Below are positions 55,978-64,000 of a stretch of 64,000 nt of DNA, one piece after another. This DNA is from an uncultured Ruminococcus sp. (GTDB lineage Bacteria > Bacillota > Clostridia > Oscillospirales > Ruminococcaceae), in the NCBI GenBank assembly GCA_949291125.1, contig CASEUJ010000033.1, forward strand, positions 62,001 to 126,000, in the 5' to 3' direction. Within the stretch, counting starts at the first letter, position 1. The number at the start of each line of letters is the position of its first letter. A program made the position numbers and the translations under genes. The notes below the pieces were generated by a model that ran no database searches, was not told where the DNA came from, and saw only the letters and a program-made list of their open reading frames with translations.

Positions 55978-56822
55978 TTTTGCTCCTTCTTCTTCACAAG
56001 TGAGAAGCAAACATTGATGAGCAGGATGAAGACGAAGAGTACAACACCTGTACCAATGAGTGCGCCTCGGTGCAGACCTGTCGCATAGCCCATTTCCATG
56101 ACGATATTCGCCGTCATCGTACGGGCACCTTGCAGGATACTTGTTGGCAATACCGGCTGGTTTCCGGCGATCATGACAACTGCCATAGTTTCGCCGATTG
56201 CACGACCGATGCCCAGAATAATCCCGGCCATGATACCAGATTTCGCCGCTGGCAGGATCGCACGGTATACGCTGCGCTCATGGGTTGCGCCCAGTGCGAG
56301 AGAGCCTTCATAATAGCTGCTCGGCACTGCACGGATCGACGATTCGGAAATTTCAATAATCGTCGGCAATATCATAATGCCGAGCAAAATTCCAGCGGTC
56401 AGGATCGACTTTCCCGTACCAAAAATGCTCTGCATCATCGGAACAAGCACCACAAGTCCGAAAAAGCCATAGACGATCGACGGGATTCCGGCAAGCAGGG
56501 AGATTGCCGGCTTTAAGATTTTATAGAGTTTTTTCGGACAGAAATGTGCCATAAATACGGCACACAACAGTCCGATCGGTACGCCAACGATTATGGCAAT
56601 TGCCGTTGCATAAATACTTCCAATAATCATCGGAAGGATGCCATACTGATCCGCCTGCGGTTTCCAGATCAAGCCACCGAGGAACTCAAGCGGACCGATC
56701 TCGGCAATTGCCGGAAAGCCGTTGACAAATAAAAAGCCACAAATCATGACAACTGCCACAATGGAAATACAAGCTGCGATCAGGAATACCACCTTCATGA
56801 TGGATTCACGATATTTTTTCAT
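55974..56822 (-). CDS. pstC: Phosphate ABC transporter permease PstC
   Basis: Partner permease of PstA. Six membrane helices, LLAGIPSIVYGFFGLVVLVP, and the cytoplasmic loop AVPSSYYEGSLALGATHERSVYRAILPAA that contacts PstB. 282 aa. 19 bp after pstS. Confidence 0.95.
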   Translation of the reverse strand: MKKYRESIMKVVFLIAACISIVAVVMICGFLFVNGFPAIAEIGPLEFLGGLIWKPQADQYGILPMIIGSIYATAIAIIVGVPIGLLCAVFMAHFCPKKLYKILKPAISLLAGIPSIVYGFFGLVVLVPMMQSIFGTGKSILTAGILLGIMILPTIIEISESSIRAVPSSYYEGSLALGATHERSVYRAILPAAKSGIMAGIILGIGRAIGETMAVVMIAGNQPVLPTSILQGARTMTANIVMEMGYATGLHRGALIGTGVVLFVFILLINVCFSLVKKKEQK

Positions 56823-56841
56823 GCACGATTCCCTCCTGAGA

Positions 56842-57690
56842 TCATTCTGCGCTCAGGCTATCCCATTCGGTAATTTCGCCGGTATAAATCTGTCTTACCT
56901 GTTCCAGCGTCAACCCACTGATCTCATTTTCAGTATTTACGATGACTGCAATGCCGTCCATTGCCATAACTGTGCTGACAACACCAGTTTCGCTTTCATC
57001 CAATTCACGTGATGCCATGCCAATATCGCAAATCCCTTCCTGTGTAGAAGTGATACCAGTGGTCGAGTCGCTCTGCTGAACATCGATGGTTACACCAGAA
57101 TTGATCGCCTCATAGGATTCTTTGAGCTTTGTCATAACCGGAGTCACAGACGAAGAACCAGCTACGACAACGTTACCGGTTGCACCATTGGATGCATAGC
57201 TTTCTGTTCCCACCGGGATATAGCCCTCTTCTGTAATGACTTCTGCGGCATCCGCACTCATGATATAATTGAAGAAATCCTGCGCTGCATCGCTCATGCC
57301 ACTTTCTGGAGTCACCAAGTTAAACGGACGAGAAATCGGATAGCTGCCATTCTCCACATTTTCTGTTGTTGCTTCCACACCCTCAATCGTCAATGCCTTT
57401 ACAGAATTATCCAAAGAGCCCATCGAAACATAACCGATTGCTGAAGCATTCCCTGCAACAGTAGTCAGCATAACTGCCGTACTGTTTGTGACTTCTGCGC
57501 TCTGCGTGGTGTTGTCTGTACCATCTACATCGATGCCGCAAAGCTCTGTAAACGCTCCCCTTGTACCAGAACCATCTTCTCTTGTAACTACATAGATCGA
57601 GCCACTTACGCCGCCGCATCCAGTCAGTCCTGTACCTAACATTGCTACTGCTGCAGCCACTGCTGCCAAACGAATACCTTTTTTCATCAT
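56842..57690 (-). CDS. pstS: Phosphate-binding lipoprotein PstS with permuted lobe order
   Basis: Extracellular phosphate-binding component of PstSCAB. Lipobox LTGC (Cys25). The phosphate-binding blocks are in reversed order relative to ordinary PstS: TREDGSGTRGAFTEL and the SRPFNLV...FFNYIM half come first (about 30-155), while AGSSSVTPVMTKLKESYE, the QQSDSTTG segment, GMASREL and VRQIYTGEITEW, usually N-terminal, come last (about 170-280). All ligand-loop motifs are kept, so it should bind phosphate. 282 aa. GGAATGG lies upstream of the start; the second ATG at 57687 is equally possible. Confidence 0.9.
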   Translation of the reverse strand: MMKKGIRLAAVAAAVAMLGTGLTGCGGVSGSIYVVTREDGSGTRGAFTELCGIDVDGTDNTTQSAEVTNSTAVMLTTVAGNASAIGYVSMGSLDNSVKALTIEGVEATTENVENGSYPISRPFNLVTPESGMSDAAQDFFNYIMSADAAEVITEEGYIPVGTESYASNGATGNVVVAGSSSVTPVMTKLKESYEAINSGVTIDVQQSDSTTGITSTQEGICDIGMASRELDESETGVVSTVMAMDGIAVIVNTENEISGLTLEQVRQIYTGEITEWDSLSAE

Positions 57691-57740
57691 AATCGCACCA
57701 TTCCTTTTTCATTATTTTATTTGTTCCATTGAACAAAGTT

Positions 57741-57802
57741 ATTATACCACCCTTTTGTAAAATACAACATCCCGTCAATGTTAAATCTATGCTAAATGTT
57801 AA
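57741..57802 (-). promoter_or_regulatory. pstS: pst promoter with Pho-box-like repeats
   Basis: Minus strand TATAAT -10 (57741-57746) with no good -35. Upstream are TTAACA (57779-57784), TTAGCA (57790-57795) and TTAACA (57797-57802); the first two have the 11-bp period known for Bacillus PhoP boxes (TT[A/T/C]ACA repeats). Consistent with an activator-dependent pst promoter. Confidence 0.68.
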
Positions 57803-57910
57803 GTATTCCCCGATTTACTTTGTTAACTGCGTAAAACATCGCAATTTTGGGGATTTATCGTATTTGCACAGTAAAGCGCAGAGAAAAAGATGAAAAAATC
57901 TGCATCTATA

Positions 57911-57939
57911 TTGCTTTTTCGAAAAAAACATGCTATACT
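57911..57939 (+). promoter_or_regulatory. Sigma-A promoter of the nitroreductase gene
   Basis: TTGCTT, 17-bp spacer, TATACT. Confidence 0.72.
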
Positions 57940-57985
57940 AATTTTATCAAAAGTATTGTCTGAATCAGAAAGGAAGTAACATATT

Positions 57986-58522
57986 ATGAATTTTATGGAA
58001 CTCGCCAAAAAGCGCTGCTCGATCCGTTCATATCAGGACAAGCCGATAGAGCCGGAAAAGCTTGAGGCAATTTTAGAGGCTGGCCGCATTGCACCGACCG
58101 GCGTGAATGCACAGGAGCAGCGTCTTCTGGTCGTACAATCCCCGGAAGGTATTGCAAAAATGGCAGAGGCTGTCGTAAAACCGGAAGCGTATACCGCAAA
58201 GGCATTTATCGTTGTCTGTGCCGAAAAGGATGCCGCATGGACACGCAAATTCGATGGGCATAACATCTACGAGATTGACGCTTCCATTGTCACCACTTAT
58301 ATGATGCTGGAAGCAACTGCACAGGGTCTTGGTTCTCTTTGGGTCTGCCGGTTCAAGACAGATGTGCTGCGTGAAGCTTTCCACATTCCAGATGGATTTA
58401 TTCCAGTGAATGTGCTGTGCCTTGGTTATGCAAACCCAGAGGCACAAAAGCCGACAGACCGCTATGACACCGACCGTAAGCCGCTTGATGAAATCGTCTG
58501 GTACGAAACATTTAACGCATGA
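57986..58522 (+). CDS. Nitroreductase-family FMN oxidoreductase
   Basis: FMN-dependent, NAD(P)H-using nitroreductase-superfamily homodimer. RCSIRSYQDKPIE at the N-terminus (FMN phosphate Arg/Ser), LEAGRIAPTGVNAQEQR, and GLGSLWVCRF near residue 117. 178 aa, a compact version. Natural substrate unknown. Good AAAGGAAG before the ATG; single-gene unit between its promoter and a terminator. Confidence 0.9.
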   Translation: MNFMELAKKRCSIRSYQDKPIEPEKLEAILEAGRIAPTGVNAQEQRLLVVQSPEGIAKMAEAVVKPEAYTAKAFIVVCAEKDAAWTRKFDGHNIYEIDASIVTTYMMLEATAQGLGSLWVCRFKTDVLREAFHIPDGFIPVNVLCLGYANPEAQKPTDRYDTDRKPLDEIVWYETFNA

Positions 58523-58545
58523 GCATAAAACCAATATACTTACTG

Positions 58546-58587
58546 AAAAAGCAGCTGGGATTCCTCAAGGGAATTCCTGCTGCTTTT
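58546..58587. terminator. Terminator between nitroreductase and cls
   Basis: Long imperfect stem (AAAAGCAGC...GCTGCTTTT with inner GGGATTCC/GGGAATTCC) between convergent genes, T run on + strand, A run giving T run on - strand. Confidence 0.8.
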
Positions 58588-58592
58588 CTGAT

Positions 58593-60128
58593 TTATAGTA
58601 GCGGACTAATCGTGCGCAGGATTGCCTGCCAAATCAGGCTATGTCTGCGCTGTTTACACTCTTGCAGTGTCACCCGGTGACTCTGTTCCATGGTAATAAT
58701 ACAATCAATCTTTAACTTTTCTAAGGCGCTGCATTGCACCATCAGCGCCGCACATTCAAAATGCAGATAAAGGCTGCGGTAGTCCATATTGATCGTTCCG
58801 ACAATGCCGACCTCATCATCCACCAGATAACTTTTTGCATGGATAAAGCCCGGCGTATACTCATAGATCCGTACCCCAGCACGAATCAATGGTTCGTAAT
58901 AAGAGCGCGTCAGAGAATATACTACGCGTTTATCCGGAATCCCCGGAGTTACGATCCGCACATCGATTCCCCGCTTTGCCGCCATACAGAGCGCATGCTG
59001 CATTTCATCATCAATCGCCAGATATGGTGTAAAAATATAAACATAGCGTTTTGCCTGGGAGATCAAATTCAAATAGACATCCTGTGCCAGTGTTTCATTT
59101 TCAAAGGGTGAGTTATAATATGGCTGTACAAACCCGTCAGACGGAAATGCATTCGCATGATAGCGATAGGGAATAAAGTCTTCACATCGATCCTTTGTAT
59201 CGTGAAAAGCATTCCAGAGCTCCAGACTCATCTGCGTAAACGAATACGCCGCTTCACCATAGAGCCGTAGTGCGGTATCCTTCCAATGTCCGAAGCGCTG
59301 TTTCTGGTTGATATATTCATCAGCTAGATTAATGCCGCCGGTATAGGCAATATAGCCATCGATCACAGTGATTTTACGGTGATTGCGATTATTCATGACC
59401 GCAGAAAGTGCAGGGCGAAATGGATTGAACGCCATGATGTGGATCCCTGCCTCAACAAGTTCTTTCCGAAAATTCGGAGGCAGGCAGCTAATGCATCCCA
59501 GATCATCATAGACAAACCGGACTTCTACGCCCTCCGCCGCCTTTTTCTTCAGAATTTTCTTAATGGTACCCCACATATTCCCATCTGAAACAATGAAATA
59601 CTCCATAAAAATATAGTGCTTTGCATGATGAAGGTCTTCGATTAGACGCGGATACATCTCATCTCCGACAGGGAAATATTCTGTCTGTGTATTCTGGTAC
59701 AACGAAAATCCACATGTTTCCAGATAGCTGCAAAGCTGCGAGATGTGTATAGGAAGGTGACAATCGACATCAGTCATAGGCGACCGGATCCCGATCACAT
59801 GTTTCCCATGATGCAGCTGGCGCCGCATACGCCGCGACGGGCGCTTATCTCCAAAAAACAGATACATCAGTCCACCGATCACCGGAGAAGCCCCGATAAA
59901 CAACAGCCATAAAATTTTATAGGATGGATTGCCGGATTTACTCACAATATAAAGTTCAATGACAATGCTAATGACCAGAAAACCGATGTTAACCCAGTTG
60001 GCATACTGCACCAGCTGGAGCATCAGCATCACCAGCCATACAAACTGCAATACGATCAAGAGTCCGATGACAACCAGGCGACTTGTCAAAACTCGCGTGA
60101 TCTTTCTCAAAAAGTTTCTCACATACAT
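58593..60128 (-). CDS. cls: Cardiolipin synthase (PLD family)
   Basis: Condenses two phosphatidylglycerols to cardiolipin at the membrane. Two N-terminal membrane helices, then two phospholipase D HKD motifs: NHRKITVIDG with GGINLADEY, and HAKSYLVDDE with GTINMDYRS. 511 aa. Start uncertain: the ATG at 60128 lies only two bases from GGAGG (though AGGA is further up), while a GTG two codons later has ideal spacing. Confidence 0.92.
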   Translation of the reverse strand: MYVRNFLRKITRVLTSRLVVIGLLIVLQFVWLVMLMLQLVQYANWVNIGFLVISIVIELYIVSKSGNPSYKILWLLFIGASPVIGGLMYLFFGDKRPSRRMRRQLHHGKHVIGIRSPMTDVDCHLPIHISQLCSYLETCGFSLYQNTQTEYFPVGDEMYPRLIEDLHHAKHYIFMEYFIVSDGNMWGTIKKILKKKAAEGVEVRFVYDDLGCISCLPPNFRKELVEAGIHIMAFNPFRPALSAVMNNRNHRKITVIDGYIAYTGGINLADEYINQKQRFGHWKDTALRLYGEAAYSFTQMSLELWNAFHDTKDRCEDFIPYRYHANAFPSDGFVQPYYNSPFENETLAQDVYLNLISQAKRYVYIFTPYLAIDDEMQHALCMAAKRGIDVRIVTPGIPDKRVVYSLTRSYYEPLIRAGVRIYEYTPGFIHAKSYLVDDEVGIVGTINMDYRSLYLHFECAALMVQCSALEKLKIDCIITMEQSHRVTLQECKQRRHSLIWQAILRTISPLL

Positions 60129-60230
60129 GTCCTCCTTCCTGTCTAGATAAAGGCAATACAATAGAAGAACATCTCTTCTGTCCCTTTCTCCTTTTCATAT
60201 GATATATCATTCTTGCTGTAAATGCAGCGC

Positions 60231-60953
60231 TTATTCACTGCGGTGCGAGATCTCATGAAATTCAAAATATTTTGGGCTGTGGCGGGACTGCGTGAATTCA
60301 AACATTACGCCATCACTATTATAAGTCGAATTATTAACTGTTGCCACACAGTTACAGCCATCAAGCTGTAAATATGTTTCATCATGTTCTGTGATCGGTT
60401 CTACCCGGATAATCCGCTTTGTCGTCGTGATCGTTACCCCGAGTTCTTGTTCGAGATAGGCATAGATTGACCCCTGCGCCAATTCTTTTGTCAAACCGAT
60501 GGCAATATCTTTCCGGAAATAATTATGATCCATAATCAGTGGAACGTCTTCGATATATCGCAAGCGCTGAATATAATAGATCTCACAGCCGATCGGGAAA
60601 CCAGTTCGACGATGGATATGAGAATCTGTTGTCAACTCTGAAAACAAAAGGATCCTTGTCTTATAATTGCGCTTATTGCGTGTAGAAGCTTCTGTAAAAG
60701 ATTCAATCCGGTTCAAGGAAAACACCGATTGCCTTCCCGATTCATAGATCACCACAACACCTTTGCCACGCACAGACTGAACAAATCCTTCTGCCGACAA
60801 CATCCGAATCGCACGACGCACCGTATTCCGGGAACAAGCGAATTCATTTGTCAGATGTGCCTCCGACGGCAAAAGCTGCTGCAGCGCATATGTTCCGTTT
60901 TCAATTCGCTCACGCAATACCTGATAAATCGTATCATATTTGCTTTTTGGCAT
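60231..60953 (-). CDS. treR: GntR-family trehalose operon repressor
   Basis: TreR-type repressor responding to trehalose-6-phosphate. N-terminal GntR winged helix (PSEAHLTNEFACSRNTVRRAIRMLSAEGFVQSVRGKG pattern, here about residues 28-65) and a C-terminal UTRA effector domain (EIYYIQRLRYIEDVPLIMDHNYF). 240 aa. Divergent from treP with promoter and operator-like sites in between; probably autoregulated. Confidence 0.9.
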   Translation of the reverse strand: MPKSKYDTIYQVLRERIENGTYALQQLLPSEAHLTNEFACSRNTVRRAIRMLSAEGFVQSVRGKGVVVIYESGRQSVFSLNRIESFTEASTRNKRNYKTRILLFSELTTDSHIHRRTGFPIGCEIYYIQRLRYIEDVPLIMDHNYFRKDIAIGLTKELAQGSIYAYLEQELGVTITTTKRIIRVEPITEHDETYLQLDGCNCVATVNNSTYNSDGVMFEFTQSRHSPKYFEFHEISHRSE

Positions 60954-61019
60954 AGATCATTACTCCTTGTCGCATAATATATCAACCATTTGCCGGAATA
61001 TCCGGTGTCAGCCTAACGC

Positions 61020-61031
61020 CTGTGTATACAA
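61020..61031. promoter_or_regulatory. TreR operator-like site 1
   Basis: CTGTGTATACAA, 10/12 matching the palindrome TTGTATATACAA; lies just downstream of the treR -10, i.e. placed for autorepression. Confidence 0.6.
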
Positions 61032-61041
61032 GTTCAATAAA

Positions 61042-61070
61042 ATTATAGCAGAGAATTTGTGCTTTGTCAA
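61042..61070 (-). promoter_or_regulatory. Sigma-A promoter of treR
   Basis: Minus strand TTGACA (61065-61070), 17-bp spacer, TATAAT (61042-61047). Confidence 0.86.
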
Positions 61071-61079
61071 CAAAAACTG

Positions 61080-61110
61080 CAAATTTCTCAAAAAAGTTTT
61101 GAGAAATTTG
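61080..61110. repeat. 14-bp perfect inverted repeat between treR and treP promoters
   Basis: CAAATTTCTCAAAA / TTTTGAGAAATTTG around a 3-bp centre. It covers the treP -35 (61099-61104) and touches operator 2. May be a second regulator's site or a cruciform/terminator-like element. Confidence 0.7.
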
Positions 61111-61127
61111 TTTATACAAGTTATAAT
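61099..61127 (+). promoter_or_regulatory. Sigma-A promoter of treP-treC with embedded operator
   Basis: TTGAGA, 17-bp spacer, TATAAT. Operator-like TTGTTTATACAA (61108-61119) fills the spacer, so TreR binding would block polymerase. The ~190-nt leader has a CCGGAAACTTCCGG hairpin with a T run ~10 bases after it. Confidence 0.8.
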
Positions 61128-61321
61128 AAAGACAATGAAAGCCGCCATAAGCGGAACGTTTCAAAGGTCTTCAGTTCAAACATCCGAAAAGCCAGAACGC
61201 CGGAAACTTCCGGAAAATCCATCTTTTTTTGGTACAATAATCTGGCAGATATCAGACAACAACGCATCAGGTGGCGTGGATTCTGCGGTGTTGTTTGCAA
61301 TCAGAAAGGAAGGTAATCTAA

Positions 61322-63280
61322 ATGGGAAAATTTCAAAATGATGCGGCAAAACTGCTCGATCTGATCGGTGGAAAGAGCAATATCAGCGCCGTAACGCACT
61401 GTATGACCAGAATGCGCTTTGTTCTCGGCGACCCGAAGAAGGTAGACATCAAGACAATCGAAGCGCTTTCTTCTGTCAAAGGTACATTTACACAGGCCGG
61501 ACAGTTTCAGGTCATCATTGGAAACGATGTTTCCGAATTTTTCAAAGAATTCACTGCAATTGCCGGCATTGAAGGCGTCAACAAAGAAGCGGCAAAAGAA
61601 GCAGCAAGGGGTAACCAGAACTGGATCCAACGCCTAATGAGCAATCTCGGCGAGATCTTTGCGCCGCTGATCTCGGCGCTGATCTGTGGTGGTTTAATTC
61701 TGGGCGTGCGCAATATCATTGGTGAGATCAACTTTTTCAACGACGGCACGCAAAGTCTTGCGGATATTTCCCAGTTCTGGTCAGGTGTCTATAGCTTCTT
61801 ATGGCTGATTGGTGAGGCCGTATTCCATCTATTGCCCGTCGGGATCGTCTGGTCGATCACAAAGAAAATGGGCACAACACAGATCCTCGGCATTATCCTT
61901 GGTCTAACGCTTGTATCCGCACAGCTCTTAAATGGCTTTTCCGTTGCCGATACGCCTGCGGCGGATATTCCCGTATGGGACTTCGGCTTTGCGAAAGTGG
62001 AAATGATCGGCTATCAGGGACAGGTCATTGCGGCAATGATGGCTGGATTCGTGCTCGTCTATCTCGAAAAATTCTTCCGGAAAATCTGTCCCGCAGTCAT
62101 CAGCATGATCGTCGTACCCTTCTGTTCTCTCGTTCCTGCCGTTGTCATTGCACACACTGTTGTCGGCCCAATCGGATGGAAAATCGGCGATGCGATCGCA
62201 TCAGTCGTATATAATGGATTGATGTCTCCGTATGGTGTGATTTTTGCCGGTGTATTCGGCTTACTCTATGCGCCTCTTGTTATGACGGGTCTCCACCATA
62301 TGACAAACGCAATCGACACCACGCTTTCCAACACATATGGCGGCACAATCCTTTGGCCGATGATTGCACTAAGTAATATCGCACAGGGTTCGGCGGTTCT
62401 CGGCATGGCTGTCCTTCAGCGTAAGAATAATCGCGCAAAGCAGGTCAACATCCCGGCTCTCATCTCATGTTATCTTGGCGTAACAGAGCCGGCGCTGTTC
62501 GGTGTCAATCTGAAATATGGCTTCCCGCTGGTATGTGGTATGATCGGCTCTTCGATCGCGGCAATTGTTTCGGTCGGATTCGGCGTACAGGCCTTCAGTA
62601 TTGGTGTCGGCGGCATTCCGGGAATCCTCTCGATTAAAACTGAATTCTGGGTCATTTTCTTACTCTGTATGCTGATTGCGATTGTTGTGCCGTTTGTGTT
62701 GACTCTGATTGTCGGCAAGAAAAAGCTTTCTGCAGAAGATATAGCTTCAGATGAACCAAAACCGACTGAAGCGATCGCATCCACAGATGCACCAACGGCA
62801 ATCACAGAAGAAACTATACCCACAACAGATGCAGTCTATGCGCCGGTTTCAGGCAAGGTGATCCCAATCGCCGATGTCCCAGATGATGTTTTCTCACAGA
62901 AGGTCCTTGGCGACGGACTCGCCATTGAACCGACCGGAGACACGATCACTGCTCCTTGTGATGCGGAGGTCACCGTTGTAATGGAAGGTAGCAACCATGC
63001 CTGCGGCTTAAAGCTCAGCAATGAATTGGAACTATTGATCCATGTGGGGATCAACACGGTTGACATGAACGGCGATGGTTTTACGATGTTTGTCAAAACT
63101 GGCGACCATGTGAAGAAGGGCGACAAGCTCATCCAGTTCTCGCCGGAAAAGATCCGTGCAGCAGGTCACCCGACCACAACCGTTGTCTGCGTTACCGATG
63201 AAGGCAACGCTTCCGATATTCAATTTGAAACTGGCATAAATTGTCAGATTGGAATGACAAAACTAATCACATGGAGCTAA
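61322..63280 (+). CDS. treP: PTS trehalose transporter, EIIBC-EIIA fusion
   Basis: Imports and phosphorylates trehalose to trehalose-6-phosphate. EIIB with the phosphocysteine Cys27 (AVTHCMTRMRF), EIIC membrane domain (about 110-470), a Thr/Pro/Glu-rich linker, then a glucose-type EIIA with His near 574 (LELLIHVGINTV). 652 aa. A fused EIIA means it does not need a separate EIIAGlc. GGAAGG precedes the ATG. 16 bp upstream of treC. Confidence 0.93.
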   Translation: MGKFQNDAAKLLDLIGGKSNISAVTHCMTRMRFVLGDPKKVDIKTIEALSSVKGTFTQAGQFQVIIGNDVSEFFKEFTAIAGIEGVNKEAAKEAARGNQNWIQRLMSNLGEIFAPLISALICGGLILGVRNIIGEINFFNDGTQSLADISQFWSGVYSFLWLIGEAVFHLLPVGIVWSITKKMGTTQILGIILGLTLVSAQLLNGFSVADTPAADIPVWDFGFAKVEMIGYQGQVIAAMMAGFVLVYLEKFFRKICPAVISMIVVPFCSLVPAVVIAHTVVGPIGWKIGDAIASVVYNGLMSPYGVIFAGVFGLLYAPLVMTGLHHMTNAIDTTLSNTYGGTILWPMIALSNIAQGSAVLGMAVLQRKNNRAKQVNIPALISCYLGVTEPALFGVNLKYGFPLVCGMIGSSIAAIVSVGFGVQAFSIGVGGIPGILSIKTEFWVIFLLCMLIAIVVPFVLTLIVGKKKLSAEDIASDEPKPTEAIASTDAPTAITEETIPTTDAVYAPVSGKVIPIADVPDDVFSQKVLGDGLAIEPTGDTITAPCDAEVTVVMEGSNHACGLKLSNELELLIHVGINTVDMNGDGFTMFVKTGDHVKKGDKLIQFSPEKIRAAGHPTTTVVCVTDEGNASDIQFETGINCQIGMTKLITWS

Positions 63281-63296
63281 AAGCGGAGGGATGACA

Positions 63297-64000
63297 ATGA
63301 AACAATTTCAAAACAGCACAGTCTATCAGATCTATCCGAAGTCATTTTGCGACACCAACGGCGACGGGATCGGTGATCTGCGCGGCATCACCGAAAAGCT
63401 CGACTATCTCCACGACCTCGGTGTCGATTATCTCTGGATCACCCCATTTTTCCGTTCACCACAGCGCGACAACGGCTATGACATCTCGAATTACCGAGAA
63501 ATCGAGCCAATGTATGGCTCGATGCAGGATCTCGATGTACTGATTGCACGTGCAGATTCGCTTGGGATCGGTCTGATGTTCGATATGGTGTTTAATCATA
63601 CGTCGACCGAACATGAGTGGTTTCAGAAGGCGCTACAAGGCGATAAGCGCTATATGAACTATTATATCTTCCGCGATGGCGACCCGGAAACACCGCCGAC
63701 CAATTGGATCTCTAAATTCGGTGGAAGCGCATGGGAATATGTGCCGCATCTGAAAAAATGGTATCTCCACCTTTTCGATAAAACGCAGGCAGATCTGAAC
63801 TGGGAAAACCCAGAAGTCCGCGAAGAACTCAAAGAAATCCTGCGCTTTTGGAAAAATAAAGGTGTCAAGGGTTTCCGCTTTGATGTCATTAATCTGATTT
63901 CTAAACCAGAACAATTTGAAGATGATCACATCGGCGACGGCAGGCGCTTTTATACGGATGGCAGAAATGTACACGCATATTTGCAGGAGCTGCACCGCGA
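63297..64000 (+). CDS. treC: Alpha,alpha-phosphotrehalase, N-terminal part (runs off window)
   Basis: GH13 enzyme that splits trehalose-6-phosphate into glucose and glucose-6-phosphate. Visible 234 codons: YQIYPKSFCDTNGDGIGDL at the start, FDMVFNHTS (conserved region I), and GFRFDVINLI with the nucleophile Asp near residue 196. The C-terminal acid/base region lies beyond the window. Start at 63297 because GGAGGG is six bases upstream; the ATG at 63291 abuts that site. Phosphotrehalase rather than oligo-1,6-glucosidase by its treP-treR context. Confidence 0.9.
   Translation, partial: MKQFQNSTVYQIYPKSFCDTNGDGIGDLRGITEKLDYLHDLGVDYLWITPFFRSPQRDNGYDISNYREIEPMYGSMQDLDVLIARADSLGIGLMFDMVFNHTSTEHEWFQKALQGDKRYMNYYIFRDGDPETPPTNWISKFGGSAWEYVPHLKKWYLHLFDKTQADLNWENPEVREELKEILRFWKNKGVKGFRFDVINLISKPEQFEDDHIGDGRRFYTDGRNVHAYLQELHR

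Overview
The window comes from a low-to-mid GC, spore-forming Gram-positive bacterium of the Clostridia, most likely Oscillospiraceae/Ruminococcaceae (Ruminococcus-like). The sequence evidence is: SpoIIP and other Firmicutes-type genes (DnaD/DnaI-like helicase loading pair, GatCAB amidotransferase, CoaX, YnbB-type protein, AbrB), nearly every promoter a 17-bp-spaced sigma-A type, AGGAGG-type ribosome binding sites, and a secreted protein with a cellulosomal type I dockerin. The species assignment is inference. There are no rRNA genes, CRISPR arrays, insertion sequences or phage modules.

Layout. 1-8.3 kb: DNA repair and tRNA amidation (uvrB fragment, radC, a pseudouridine synthase, ligA-gatC-gatA-gatB). 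8.6-10.3 kb: a PAP2 phosphatase, then about 1.1 kb without a conventional gene that holds what looks like a large structured RNA of about 755 nt with its own promoter and terminator. 10.3-19 kb: a membrane pseudokinase with PASTA-like repeats, a YnbB-type lyase, an acetyltransferase, two M42 aminopeptidases, murD and a lipoprotein cyclophilin. 19.4-25.6 kb: an AT-richer, probably acquired patch with Ku, a stand-alone LigD-type ligase, YyaL, an Rrf2 regulator divergent from a ferredoxin/flavodoxin protein, and two gene remnants. 26-30.7 kb: spoIIP, a polysaccharide deacetylase and an EF-G-like GTPase. 30.9-40.1 kb: an amine/amino-acid oxidation locus made of a four-gene redox complex, a Rid enamine deaminase, an AraC regulator, an APC permease, an ornithine-cyclodeaminase homologue and a MATE exporter. 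40.4-50.7 kb: housekeeping genes scattered among five tRNA genes. 50.8-57.7 kb: a complete phosphate regulon (pstSCAB-phoU-phoPR). 58-64 kb: nitroreductase, cardiolipin synthase, and a trehalose locus (treR divergent from treP-treC).

How it works together. The phosphate block is a closed circuit: PhoR/PhoP sense low phosphate, Pho-box-like repeats sit upstream of pstS, and PstSCAB/PhoU import and signal. The trehalose block is a TreR-repressed PTS plus phosphotrehalase with two operator-like sites in the divergent promoter region. In the amine locus, the redox complex would produce imines that Rid hydrolyses. Its two main transcription units (the redox operon, and araC-permease-OCD-MATE) start with leaders that share a 15-nt motif leading into an intrinsic terminator, suggesting common attenuation control.

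The most unusual items are the large RNA at 9231-9986, the shared attenuator leaders at 36.0 and 40.2 kb, the circularly permuted PstS, the kinase lacking its catalytic Asp, a single-base frameshift in a TIM-barrel isomerase, and the Ku/ligase island.
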